This document shows, piece after piece, positions 1-7,207 of a stretch of 64,000 bases of DNA (the stretch's first letter is position 1; each line of letters begins with the position of its first letter). The notes beneath the pieces were generated by a model. It was given only the letters and a program-made list of their open reading frames with translations, did no database searches and was not told the DNA's origin. The position numbers and the translations under genes are program-made. Source of the DNA: JAOUEA01 sp963825635 (GTDB lineage: Bacteria > Actinomycetota > UBA4738 > HRBIN12). Where the stretch lies: positions 124,001 to 188,000 of the forward strand of contig CAWGTU010000001.1 in the NCBI GenBank assembly GCA_963825635.1, written 5' to 3'.

Positions 1-1215
1 CACGCGCAGTGACTGCAACCCGCGGATGATGTAGCCGGGATTCCAGCGCGGTTCGTCGTCGAGTTCGAGGTCGGGGAGGCGGCGCAACACCGTCGCGAAC
101 GACGTCTGGAGCTCGAGGCGGGCCAGCGGCGCCCCCAGACAGAAGTGGATGCCCGCGCCGAACGTGACATGAGGGTTGGGTTCGCGGTCGAGGCGCAACT
201 CGTCCGGCGAGTCGAAGACCGCGGGATCGCGGTTGGCAGACCCAAAGACGAGGCCGAGCTCCGCGCCGCGAGGCACGCGCACGCCGTGGATCTCGACGTC
301 CTCGAGCACCCAGCGCTCGAACAGCTGCAGCGGCGTGTCCCATCGCATCAGCTCCTCGACCGCTGACGGCACGAGCGCCGGCTCGGCGCGGAGGCGATCG
401 AGCGCGCCGGGGGTGCGGAACAGCGCCCACCACCCATTGCCCGTCACGTTCACCGTGGCCTCGTGGCCCGCGTTCAGCAGCAGCACGCACGTGCCGATCA
501 GCTCGTCCTCGGTGAGCCGCTCCTCCTCGTCCACCACGAGCGCCAGCTCGCTGATCAGGTCGCCGGTCGGCGTGGCACGCCGCTCGCGCGACAGGGCGCG
601 CAGGTAGTCGGAGAACTCGACGCTCGCGGCCACGGCGACTGCGGCGTCTTCCTCGGTCGGGTGCAGCTCGTACATACGGCAGATGTCGGCGGACCACGGC
701 CGTAGCAGGTGGCGGTCGGAGCGAGGCACGCCGAGCAGCTCGGCGATCACCGCCACCGGGAGCGGTTCGGCGATCGCCGGGAGCAGGTCGAACGTACCCC
801 CGCCCGCGACCGTGTCGACCAGTTCGTCGGTCAGCTCCTGCACGGGCGCGCGCATCGACTCGACCATGCGGGGCGTGAACGCCTTCGACACGAGCCGGCG
901 CACCCGCGTGTGATCGGGAGGTTCCATGTCGAGGATGCCGTGGTTGATCAGATGCCAGAAGGGGTCGAGTGACGACGAGGGCGGCTCGCGGCCCATCTCC
1001 TCGTGCGTCGCCGTGTGCAGGTACGTGCGGCCGAACCGACGATCGCGCAGCATCGCGTTCACGTCGTCGTATCGGGTCACGAGCCAGTGGTCGGTGGCCT
1101 CGTCGTAGAGGATCGGCGCCGTCGCACGCAGGCGCTCGTACGCCGGGTACGGGTCGGCGACGAACCCGATGTCGTCGGGATCGAACCCGAGCGAGCGCGG
1201 ATCGGCTCCCTCCAC
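1..1215 (-). CDS. Cytochrome P450 (3' end cut by window edge)
   Basis: Heme-thiolate monooxygenase of the soluble bacterial type. About 405 codons are visible and only the last few residues should lie beyond base 1. The heme-binding loop reads FGAGIHFCLG, with the cysteine codon at 139-141. The I-helix AGHEAT and the K-helix E-x-x-R (EELMR) are both present, so the enzyme should be catalytically intact. The substrate cannot be told from sequence, and no ferredoxin or reductase partner is adjacent. The GTG at 1213-1215 is chosen because translation from it opens with a normal P450 N-terminus and TACCGT (complement of 1222-1227) lies 6 nt upstream, as in a leaderless message. No Shine-Dalgarno is seen. 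It is divergent from the nuclease with overlapping -10 boxes. Confidence 0.93.
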   Translation of the reverse strand, partial: MEGADPRSLGFDPDDIGFVADPYPAYERLRATAPILYDEATDHWLVTRYDDVNAMLRDRRFGRTYLHTATHEEMGREPPSSSLDPFWHLINHGILDMEPPDHTRVRRLVSKAFTPRMVESMRAPVQELTDELVDTVAGGGTFDLLPAIAEPLPVAVIAELLGVPRSDRHLLRPWSADICRMYELHPTEEDAAVAVAASVEFSDYLRALSRERRATPTGDLISELALVVDEEERLTEDELIGTCVLLLNAGHEATVNVTGNGWWALFRTPGALDRLRAEPALVPSAVEELMRWDTPLQLFERWVLEDVEIHGVRVPRGAELGLVFGSANRDPAVFDSPDELRLDREPNPHVTFGAGIHFCLGAPLARLELQTSFATVLRRLPDLELDDEPRWNPGYIIRGLQSLRV

Positions 1216-1221
1216 GGCGCT

Positions 1222-1231
1222 ACGGTAGCGT
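1222..1231. promoter_or_regulatory. Overlapping divergent -10 boxes of P450 and nuclease genes
   Basis: On the minus strand TACCGT (1227-1222) ends 6 nt before the P450 GTG. On the plus strand TAGCGT (1226-1231) ends 7 nt before the nuclease GTG. The two boxes overlap by two bases, so both messages would be leaderless and the promoters mutually exclusive. This is pattern-based; no convincing -35 is seen. Confidence 0.4.
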
Positions 1232-1238
1232 TCCGCGC

Positions 1239-1766
1239 GTGCCGCCGCCGAGTCGACGTCTCCGTTCGTTTGCCCTTCTCGCGATCCTCACGGTCGTGCT
1301 GGCGACCGCATGTACGGAGGGGTTCGACGACCCCGAAGGGGACGGAAACGGCGAGACGCGAACGACGGTGCTCGTCATCGAGGTGGTCGACGGCGACACG
1401 ATCCGCGTCGATCTGAACGGCGAAGAGACGCCCGTGCGCCTGATCGGCATCGACACCCCCGAGAAGGACGGCCCCTACACCGACGAGGAGTGCTTCGGCG
1501 AGCAGGCGACGCGGTACACGGCCGAGGGCATCGGTGGTCGGGACGTCGAGCTCGAGTTCGACGTGGAGCGGACCGATCGCTTCGACCGCACCCTCGCATA
1601 CGTCTGGGTCGACGACGGCCTCTTCAACGAGCGCATCCTGCAGGAGGGGTACGCGGTGCTCGCGACGTTCCCTCCCAACGTTCGCTACGTCGACCGCTTC
1701 ACGACGGCCCAACGGCGAGCGCGCGAGGAACAGGCCGGCCTGTGGGGAACCTGTCCGGGGGAGTGA
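1239..1766 (+). CDS. Secreted thermonuclease-family lipoprotein (SNase-like)
   Basis: Predicted extracytoplasmic nuclease of the staphylococcal nuclease fold, 175 aa. Residues 1-25 form a lipoprotein-like signal (basic VPPPSRRLR, hydrophobic run, cysteine in LATAC). A charged linker follows, then the SNase domain from about residue 45. Active-site equivalents are visible: Arg in PVRLIGIDTPE, Glu in CFGEQAT, and Arg in DRFDRTLAYVW. The GTG at 1239 is the only start that gives a signal peptide; the frame stays open to 969, but that part is antisense to the P450. TAGCGT lies 7 nt upstream. It probably degrades extracellular nucleic acid; the function is inferred from the fold only. Confidence 0.88.
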   Translation: MPPPSRRLRSFALLAILTVVLATACTEGFDDPEGDGNGETRTTVLVIEVVDGDTIRVDLNGEETPVRLIGIDTPEKDGPYTDEECFGEQATRYTAEGIGGRDVELEFDVERTDRFDRTLAYVWVDDGLFNERILQEGYAVLATFPPNVRYVDRFTTAQRRAREEQAGLWGTCPGE

Positions 1767-1775
1767 GCGGGGCCG

Positions 1776-2612
1776 CTACGTCTTCGTGGTCCGTAGCGAG
1801 AACGTCAGGGGCAACGGGTGATCGCCTCCGAGCCGCAGGCGGAACCGCCCGTCGTCCTCGACCGTCAGGATGCCGCCGCGCGGATCGAACGCCTCGTCGA
1901 GCCACTCGGTCACCGCGTCGATGCGCAAGCCCGCGCCGACCGCGGCCGTGACGATCTCGCCGAGCCCATGGGCGTACTCGACCGACGTGTTCGCGGTGGT
2001 GTCGGCGTCTGGTGTTGCGTACGAGCCCGAGGCCTCGAAGCGCTGGGGCTCCGCCCCGAGGTAGGGGAAGTCGAACTCCAACGGGTCGAGGCCTCCGACC
2101 ATCTGCGAGGCGGGATGGAGGTCGATCAGCACGAGTCGCCCCCCAATCCGCAGCGCCGCGGACGCGGAGCGCATCCACGCGTCGATGTCGGCGATCCAAC
2201 ACAGCACGCCGTACGACGCGAAGACGAGGTCGAAGCGACCCTCGAGGTCGTTCGGGAGGTGCTGGGAGTCGGCCTCCACGAAGGCGGTGTCGAGGCCGGC
2301 CTGAGCGGCGAGTCCACGAGCCCGCTCGACGGCCACCGGAGAGAAGTCGAGACCGGTCGCCCTCGCGCCCAGGCGAGCGAACGACAGCGTGTCGAGCCCG
2401 AAGTGGCACTGCAGGTGCAGGACGTCGAGCCCGTCGACGTCGCCCACCGCCGCTCGCACCTCGTCGAGCTCGCGCTCCGCGAGCGACGATCCGCCTGCCA
2501 GGAAGCCGGCGACGTCGTAGTAGTCGTCCTGGCCGTGCAGCCCGGCTCGCTCGTCCCACAGGGATCGGTTCAGGTCCGCATCGCCCACGCCGGGGAACCT
2601 AACCCTCGTCAC
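1776..2612 (-). CDS. Class I SAM-dependent methyltransferase
   Basis: 278 aa. A Rossmann-type methyltransferase domain is clear: motif I is VLHLQCHFGLDTLSFARLG followed by the acidic end of beta-2 in ATGLDFS, then ADSQHLP and FDLVFASYGVLCWI. The acceptor substrate is unknown. The GTG start at 2612 lies inside the last codons of the upstream amidohydrolase (14-bp overlap), so the two are probably translationally coupled. It converges on the nuclease gene, which ends at 1766, leaving 9 bp. UbiE/Tam-like small-molecule methyltransferases are the closest description; I cannot narrow it further. Confidence 0.85.
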   Translation of the reverse strand: MTRVRFPGVGDADLNRSLWDERAGLHGQDDYYDVAGFLAGGSSLAERELDEVRAAVGDVDGLDVLHLQCHFGLDTLSFARLGARATGLDFSPVAVERARGLAAQAGLDTAFVEADSQHLPNDLEGRFDLVFASYGVLCWIADIDAWMRSASAALRIGGRLVLIDLHPASQMVGGLDPLEFDFPYLGAEPQRFEASGSYATPDADTTANTSVEYAHGLGEIVTAAVGAGLRIDAVTEWLDEAFDPRGGILTVEDDGRFRLRLGGDHPLPLTFSLRTTKT

Positions 2613-4179
2613 GGTGGAGGACCCGTCCCGCCCGCCGGATGCGGTCGTCCCCTCGCTGCCACGCGATCGCGCCCCCCACGATCACGGCGTCGAAGCCGTC
2701 GGGGAACGCATGCGGCCGTTCGAACGTCGAGCGATCGGTCACGGTGTCGGGGTCGAACAACGTGAGATCGGCCCATGCGCCTTCCTCGACGCGCCCCCGA
2801 CCGGAGAGGCCGAAGCGGTCTGCCGGCAGCGAGGTCATCGTGCGAACGGCTGCTTCCAGCGAGAGCACACCCTCTCGGACCGCGGGCCCCAGCACGCGGG
2901 GGAAGGTCCCGTACGTGCGCGGGTGCACGGGGACGTCGGCCATCGGTCCGTCGGGTGCGACCGAGACGGCATCAGACGCCACCATGATCTCCGGGTCGGC
3001 CAGGATCGTGCGGACGTCGTCCTCGTGCATCGCGTGGCCGATGCAGGAGGTGCTGGGCTCCTCGACCAGCAGCTGGAAGAACGCCTCGACCGGCTGGACC
3101 CCTCGCCGTTCGGCGATCGCCGCGACGTCGAGCCCGTTGCATCCCCGGTCGGCGGTCTCCTCGATCACGATCCGGTCCCAACCGACCCCGTCGACCGACG
3201 ACTGGAACGCGTCGCCCTCGCCCTGCTCGACGGACGCGATCAGCCGATCTCGGGTGGCGCGGTCGGCCAGCATCGCCGGGAGCTCCGCGACGGGCGCCCA
3301 CTCCGGGAGCAGGGACCAGAGCACGGATGCCCATGCCGCGTACGGGTACTGGTCGCCGGTCACGTCGTCCCCGTCGTGCACCAGGGCCAGCAGTTCGTTC
3401 GCCCGGCCCCACATGTGCGAGGTCTCGCACTTCAGGTGGCTCACGTGCACCCCGAGCCCGGCGCGGCGTCCGATCTCGATCGCCTCGTTCACGGCGCGGA
3501 AGAGGTGGGCGCCCTCGCCGCGGATGTGCGACGCGTAGATGCCGCCGGCGCGGGCGGCTTCCTCGGTGAGGGCGACGATCTCGTCGGTCGACGAGTACAT
3601 GCCGGGCACGTAGATCAGGCCGGTCGAGAGGCCGATCGCACCGGCGTCCATCGCTTCGGCGACCTTCCGTCGCATCGCGGCGAGTTCCTCGTCGGTAGGG
3701 ACACGTCGCTCGAGCCCCATCACGAGGTCGCGCACCGATCCGTGACCGACCAGCGCCGCGACGTTCACGGCGGGCTCCGATGCCTCGACCCGCTCCAGGA
3801 ACCGCCCGAACGATCCGAAGTCCAGATCCATCTCGGCGGGGTCTCCTCCGGCCCACGATGCGAGCTCGGTCGCCGACGATGCGGGGAACGGCGACATCCC
3901 GCAGTTGCCGACGACCACGCTCGTCACGCCTTGGCGCACCGTCGAGGGCATCGTCGGGTCCACGAGTGGGCCGAGGTCCGAGTGGTTGTGCACGTCGACG
4001 AAGCCGGGGGAGAGCACGAGGCCGGCGCCGTCGAGTCGGTGCTCCGCCGGAGGTTCGGGGTCCACGGGGTCGCGGGTGATCACCGCGATGCGGCCGCTGT
4101 CAACGCCCACCGACGCGGGGTAGGCGGGGGCGCCGGTCCCATCGACGACCGTGGCCGAGGCGATCCAGAGGTCGAGCAC
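2599..4179 (-). CDS. N-acyl-D-amino-acid deacylase family amidohydrolase
   Basis: Metal-dependent amidohydrolase of the D-aminoacylase/dihydroorotase type, 526 aa, the usual length for the family. Visible metal-site motifs are the HNHSD of GFVDVHNHSD near residue 60, the NCG of VVVGNCGMSPFP (bridging cysteine in known D-aminoacylases), the histidines of ASHIRGEG and HVSHLK, and VASDAV near the C-terminus. It should deacylate N-acyl-D-amino acids or a related amide; the exact substrate is open. The GTG at 4179 is preferred over upstream starts because the protein then begins with the family strand MLDLWIASATVVDG, and a TACGAT box (complement of 4186-4191) sits 6 nt upstream. The downstream methyltransferase overlaps its end. 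Confidence 0.88.
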   Translation of the reverse strand: MLDLWIASATVVDGTGAPAYPASVGVDSGRIAVITRDPVDPEPPAEHRLDGAGLVLSPGFVDVHNHSDLGPLVDPTMPSTVRQGVTSVVVGNCGMSPFPASSATELASWAGGDPAEMDLDFGSFGRFLERVEASEPAVNVAALVGHGSVRDLVMGLERRVPTDEELAAMRRKVAEAMDAGAIGLSTGLIYVPGMYSSTDEIVALTEEAARAGGIYASHIRGEGAHLFRAVNEAIEIGRRAGLGVHVSHLKCETSHMWGRANELLALVHDGDDVTGDQYPYAAWASVLWSLLPEWAPVAELPAMLADRATRDRLIASVEQGEGDAFQSSVDGVGWDRIVIEETADRGCNGLDVAAIAERRGVQPVEAFFQLLVEEPSTSCIGHAMHEDDVRTILADPEIMVASDAVSVAPDGPMADVPVHPRTYGTFPRVLGPAVREGVLSLEAAVRTMTSLPADRFGLSGRGRVEEGAWADLTLFDPDTVTDRSTFERPHAFPDGFDAVIVGGAIAWQRGDDRIRRAGRVLHRDEG

Positions 4180-4343
4180 GGGCGCATCGTAGCCCCGCCG
4201 GGAACCGCCGCGGACGTCGACGTATTCCCTTCGCGGGGTACCGACGGTCCCTGCCGTGGGGGGCCCCACGCCCCCAGTGCACCGCCCCGATCCGTTCGAT
4301 GCTGACGGTGACGACACAGGGGTACGAACGGAAGGGGTACGCC

Positions 4344-4751
4344 ATGAGCACCGACGATCGGCTCTCGCTGGTCTTGTTCTCCGGCACCGACGACAAGTTG
4401 CAGGCCGCCGCGGTGTTGACGGTGGGAGCGGCGGCGATGGCTCGTCCCGTCGACGTCTTCCTGCAGTACTGGGCGCTCGACGCGTTCCGGGCCGACCGCA
4501 TCCTGAAGGACCACGGGGTATCGCCGGAGGCGGGTCCCGAGGGCGAGCGAGCGATGCGCGACCAGGGCAAGACGCACTGGAGCGAGCTCTTCCGCCAGGC
4601 CAAAGACCTCGGCGAGGTGCGCATCCAGGCCTGCGCGGACTCGATGGAGATGTTCCACATCACGGCCGACGACCTCGATCCGATGGTCGACGGCATCTGG
4701 GGCGTCGCGAGCTTCTTCATGGAAGCCGACGGCCCCGTGACGTTCATCTGA
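4344..4751 (+). CDS. DsrE-family sulfur-carrier protein
   Basis: 135 aa with the DsrE/F fold: beta-strand RLSLVLFSG at the start, a hydrophobic helix, and a single cysteine, Cys97, in VRIQACADSM, the position used for persulfide in DsrE-type sulfurtransferases. The start ATG has GGAAGGGG about 7 nt upstream; an earlier GTG in frame lacks this. It is the first gene of a five-gene run (DsrE, TusA, flavoprotein, TusA, DsrE2) read in one direction with 4-20 bp gaps apart from the repeat block. It likely accepts sulfane sulfur from, or passes it to, the adjacent TusA protein in the cytoplasm. No DsrF or DsrH partner is visible. Confidence 0.85.
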   Translation: MSTDDRLSLVLFSGTDDKLQAAAVLTVGAAAMARPVDVFLQYWALDAFRADRILKDHGVSPEAGPEGERAMRDQGKTHWSELFRQAKDLGEVRIQACADSMEMFHITADDLDPMVDGIWGVASFFMEADGPVTFI

Positions 4752-4770
4752 CGACATGGAGGTGGCGACG

Positions 4771-5010
4771 ATGACGACGACGGAAGTGACCAGGTCGATC
4801 GACGCGAAGGGCATGGCATGCCCCGGACCGCTGATGACCCTGATCGGCGCGATCCGCGAGGGGCAGGTCGGCGACGTGATCGAGGTGCTCTCGAGCGACG
4901 AGGGCTCGAAGACCGACATCCCGGCGTGGGTCGCCAAGGCCCAGCACGAGCTCATCGAGGTCGTGCCGGACGACGGGTTCACACGGTTCATCATCCGGAA
5001 GGTGAGGTGA
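4771..5010 (+). CDS. TusA-family sulfurtransferase, copy 1 (CPGP)
   Basis: Small TusA/SirA-type sulfur carrier, 79 aa. The family signature is present as KGMACPGP with the persulfide cysteine at residue 17; the second proline is retained and the middle residue is glycine. The ATG at 4771 is chosen because GGAGGTG stands 6-7 nt before it; an ATG at 4756 in the same frame would place this Shine-Dalgarno inside the gene. It lies 19 bp after dsrE-like and 6 bp before the flavoprotein, so co-transcription is expected. The likely role is to relay sulfane sulfur produced by the flavoprotein. Confidence 0.9.
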   Translation: MTTTEVTRSIDAKGMACPGPLMTLIGAIREGQVGDVIEVLSSDEGSKTDIPAWVAKAQHELIEVVPDDGFTRFIIRKVR

Positions 5011-5016
5011 CCGACG

Positions 5017-6201
5017 ATGCCGGCACGCGTGGTGGTGCTGGGGGGCGGCGTCGGCGGCACCCTGGTCGCGAACCTGCTCGACAAGGAGCTGGGCCGTGAC
5101 GCGCGCGTGACGGTGGTCGATCCCACCGGCATGCACGACTACCAGCCCGGCTACCTCTACGTCGCGCTCGGCGAGGCGAAGGGCCATTGGCTGAGCCGCG
5201 AGGAGCGCACCCTGCTGCGCCCGGGGGTCGACCTCGCGATCGAGAAGGCGGTGCGCATCCATCCCGACGCGGGCACCGTCCAGCTCGAACGCGGCGGGAG
5301 CCTCGAATGGGACTACCTGGTGGTCGCGACCGGGTCTCGGCTCGTTCCCGAGCAGATCCCCGGCCTCTCCGAAGGCGCGTTCGAGTTCTACTCGCTCGAC
5401 GGTGCGGAGCGGCTGGCGCAGGAGCTCCGCCGGTTCGACGGTGGCCGGCTCAAGGTCGGCGTCGCCGGCATCCCGTACAAGTGCCCGCCGGCGCCCGTCG
5501 AGTTCACGTTCATGGTCGAGGAGTACCTGCGGCACAAGGGTGTCCGCGACAAGAGCGAGATCGAGCTGCTATCCCCGCTGAACCGGGCGTTCACGATCGA
5601 GAGCGCCTCGAAGCTGATCCAGCCGTACATGGACGAACGCGGCATCGGCCTCACGACCTTCTTCAACGTGGAGGCTGTCGATCCGAGTGCCGGCGTGGTC
5701 GAGTCGCTCGAGGGCGAGAAGCAGGAATACGACCTGCTCGTGCTCGTGCCGCCTCACAAGGGGGCCCAGGTCGTGATCGACTCCGAGCTCGGCGATCCCG
5801 GCGGATGGCTGCCCACCGACAAGCACACGCTCAACGTCGAGGGGCACGAGCGCATCTTCGGCCTCGGCGACGCGACGAACCTGCCGATCTCGAAGTCGGG
5901 ATCGACCGCGCACTTCGAGGCGCCCGTGATCGCGAGCCGCATCGCGTCGCTCGTGAACGGCTCCGCCCCGAAGGAGAACTACGGCGGCCGGGTGATGTGC
6001 TTCCTCGAGACCGGCAACGGCCAGGCGACGTCGCTGCGGTTCGACTACGACCACCCGCCGGAGCCACCGAAGCCCAACCGCGCCTGGCACACCGCGAAGT
6101 GGCTGTTCAACCGCATGTACTGGGAGACGGTGCCTCAGGGACGCATCCCCGAGAACGCGCCGTTCTCGAAGCCCCCCGCGGCGAAGCCAACGAAGGAGTG
6201 A
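5017..6201 (+). CDS. Sulfide:quinone oxidoreductase-like flavoprotein
   Basis: 394 aa. N-terminal FAD-binding VVVLGGGVGG, the mid-domain LVVATGSR, and the C-terminal FGLGDATNLP that contacts FAD make this a two-dinucleotide-binding-domain flavoprotein. Only two cysteines are present: Cys156 in GIPYKCPPAP and Cys328 in GRVMCFLE. These match the two essential redox/persulfide cysteines of sulfide:quinone oxidoreductases; the third, N-terminal cysteine of some classes is absent. The C-terminal region (NRAWHTAKWLFNRMYW) is amphipathic, as expected for membrane attachment. It should oxidise sulfide and hand sulfane sulfur to the flanking TusA/DsrE proteins. Its TGA falls in the first 38-bp repeat. 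Confidence 0.85.
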   Translation: MPARVVVLGGGVGGTLVANLLDKELGRDARVTVVDPTGMHDYQPGYLYVALGEAKGHWLSREERTLLRPGVDLAIEKAVRIHPDAGTVQLERGGSLEWDYLVVATGSRLVPEQIPGLSEGAFEFYSLDGAERLAQELRRFDGGRLKVGVAGIPYKCPPAPVEFTFMVEEYLRHKGVRDKSEIELLSPLNRAFTIESASKLIQPYMDERGIGLTTFFNVEAVDPSAGVVESLEGEKQEYDLLVLVPPHKGAQVVIDSELGDPGGWLPTDKHTLNVEGHERIFGLGDATNLPISKSGSTAHFEAPVIASRIASLVNGSAPKENYGGRVMCFLETGNGQATSLRFDYDHPPEPPKPNRAWHTAKWLFNRMYWETVPQGRIPENAPFSKPPAAKPTKE

Positions 6202-6317
6202 GTGGCTCAAGCAGCGAAGCGATAGCCAAGAAGGAGTGAGTGGCTCAAGCAGCGAAGCGATAGCCAAGAAGGAGTGAGTGGCTCAAGCAGCGAAGCGATA
6301 GCCAAGAAGGAGTGAGT
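6195..6317 (+). repeat. Three perfect 38-bp tandem repeats plus 9-bp partial copy
   Basis: Exact copies lie at 6195-6232, 6233-6270 and 6271-6308, followed by the first 9 bases of a fourth (6309-6317). Each unit starts GGAGTGAGTGGCTCAAGCAG. Each unit boundary carries AAGGAG, so the array multiplies a Shine-Dalgarno sequence; the last copy serves the second tusA. The first unit contains the TGA stop of the flavoprotein. Each unit also holds a seven-codon open frame GTG to TAG (V-A-Q-A-A-K-R). The period is not a multiple of three. The end of the flavoprotein gene just before 6195 looks like a diverged part of the unit. Confidence 0.97.
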
Positions 6318-6320
6318 TCG

Positions 6321-6557
6321 ATGGACGAGACGATCACCAAGACCCTGGACCTGAAGGGGCTCTCCTGCCCACTGCCGATCGCGAAGACCGCCCAGGCGAT
6401 CCGTGACCTGCAGCCGGGCGAGCTGATCGAGTCCCTCGCCACCGACCCCGGCGCGGTTCCCGATTTCAACGCGTGGTGCACGTCGACGGGCCACGAGCTG
6501 GTCGAGCAGGGCGAGGACGGTGGCGTCTACCGCTTCGTGATCAGGAAGAAGGGGTGA
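6321..6557 (+). CDS. TusA-family sulfurtransferase, copy 2 (CPLP)
   Basis: 78-aa TusA-type carrier with the signature KGLSCPLP, catalytic Cys16. A second cysteine (NAWCTSTG) lies mid-protein. It is only moderately similar to copy 1 (shared K-G-x-x-C-P-x-P, then the conserved GHELVE-type region near the end), so this is an old duplication or two specialised carriers, not a recent copy. The ATG at 6321 has AAGGAG 8 nt upstream, supplied by the last repeat; a GTG at 6312 in the same frame overlaps that site. It precedes the DsrE2 gene by 5 bp. Confidence 0.9.
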   Translation: MDETITKTLDLKGLSCPLPIAKTAQAIRDLQPGELIESLATDPGAVPDFNAWCTSTGHELVEQGEDGGVYRFVIRKKG

Positions 6558-6562
6558 GTCCG

Positions 6563-7093
6563 ATGACGGCGATGCAAGCCACGCTCGAAGCGCCCGCGCC
6601 GGCGCAGCTCGAGCACGTTCCGCACAAGAAGCTCGTGATCATGGCCTGGTCGGGCGACCTGGACAAGATCTGGCCGACCTTCATCCTCGGCACGACCGGC
6701 GCGGCCATGGGCATGGAGACGACGATCTTCTTCACCTTCTGGGGTCTGTTCCCGCTGGTGCGCAACGAGGTGCACATCACCGGCGAGAACTGGATGCAGA
6801 AGATGATGTCGATGATGAATCGTGGCGGCACCGAACACCTGAAGCTCGGCAAGATGAACTTCGTCGGTGCCGGCCCCGCGATGATGAAGAAGCTCGCCGA
6901 GGAGCACCACGTTGCATCGCCCGACGAGTTGCTCGAGGTCGCCCGCGATCTCGGGGTGCACCTCGTGCCATGCCAGATGACGATGGATCTGCTCGGGCTC
7001 ACGAAGGACGACCTGATCGACGGGATCGAGGAGCCTGCCGGCGCCACGACCGCCCTGCTCGAGGCGCAGGACGCCGTGACGCTGTTCATCTGA
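6563..7093 (+). CDS. DsrE2-type (DsrE/DsrF/DrsH-like) protein
   Basis: 176 aa. After a short leader it has the DsrE-like strand KLVIMAWSGDLDKIW. A hydrophobic, methionine-rich middle region (GAAMGMETTIFFTFWGLF) is typical of DsrE2 proteins, which are often membrane-associated. Cys137 in LVPCQMTMDLLGL is the conserved cysteine of the family. The ATG at 6563 follows GAAGAAGGGG; earlier in-frame codons overlap the tusA gene. DsrE2 is known to be encoded beside tusA and rhodanese genes in sulfur-oxidising bacteria; no rhodanese is found here. Likely the terminal acceptor or membrane dock of the relay. The gene ends 60 bp before a strong terminator hairpin. Confidence 0.85.
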   Translation: MTAMQATLEAPAPAQLEHVPHKKLVIMAWSGDLDKIWPTFILGTTGAAMGMETTIFFTFWGLFPLVRNEVHITGENWMQKMMSMMNRGGTEHLKLGKMNFVGAGPAMMKKLAEEHHVASPDELLEVARDLGVHLVPCQMTMDLLGLTKDDLIDGIEEPAGATTALLEAQDAVTLFI

Positions 7094-7153
7094 TCGGGGG
7101 TGTTGACTCGCGCCGTCGTCGCGACCACCCCCCTGGAAGCTTCGACGGCGCGT

Positions 7154-7190
7154 GCGCCGGGCGGCGGCTGTACCCCCCGCCGCCCGGCGC
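7154..7190. terminator. Bidirectional terminator hairpin
   Basis: Perfect 14-bp inverted repeat: GCGCCGGGCGGCGG at 7154-7167 pairs with CCGCCGCCCGGCGC at 7177-7190 around a 9-nt loop. It lies between the convergent sulfur operon and histidine kinase genes, the expected place for a shared terminator. No U-tract follows, as is common in high-GC actinobacteria. Confidence 0.85.
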
Positions 7191-7207
7191 TCATCGACGC
7201 CGGTGGG

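Noticed and set aside
4255..4270. CGTGGG/CCCACG near-palindrome upstream of the sulfur operon as an operator
   Set aside because: It could equally be chance in a GC-rich stretch; a second copy and a clear promoter next to it are not seen, so it is not listed as a feature.
6195..6317. CRISPR array
   Set aside because: The 38-bp units are directly abutting with no spacers, and no cas gene is present.
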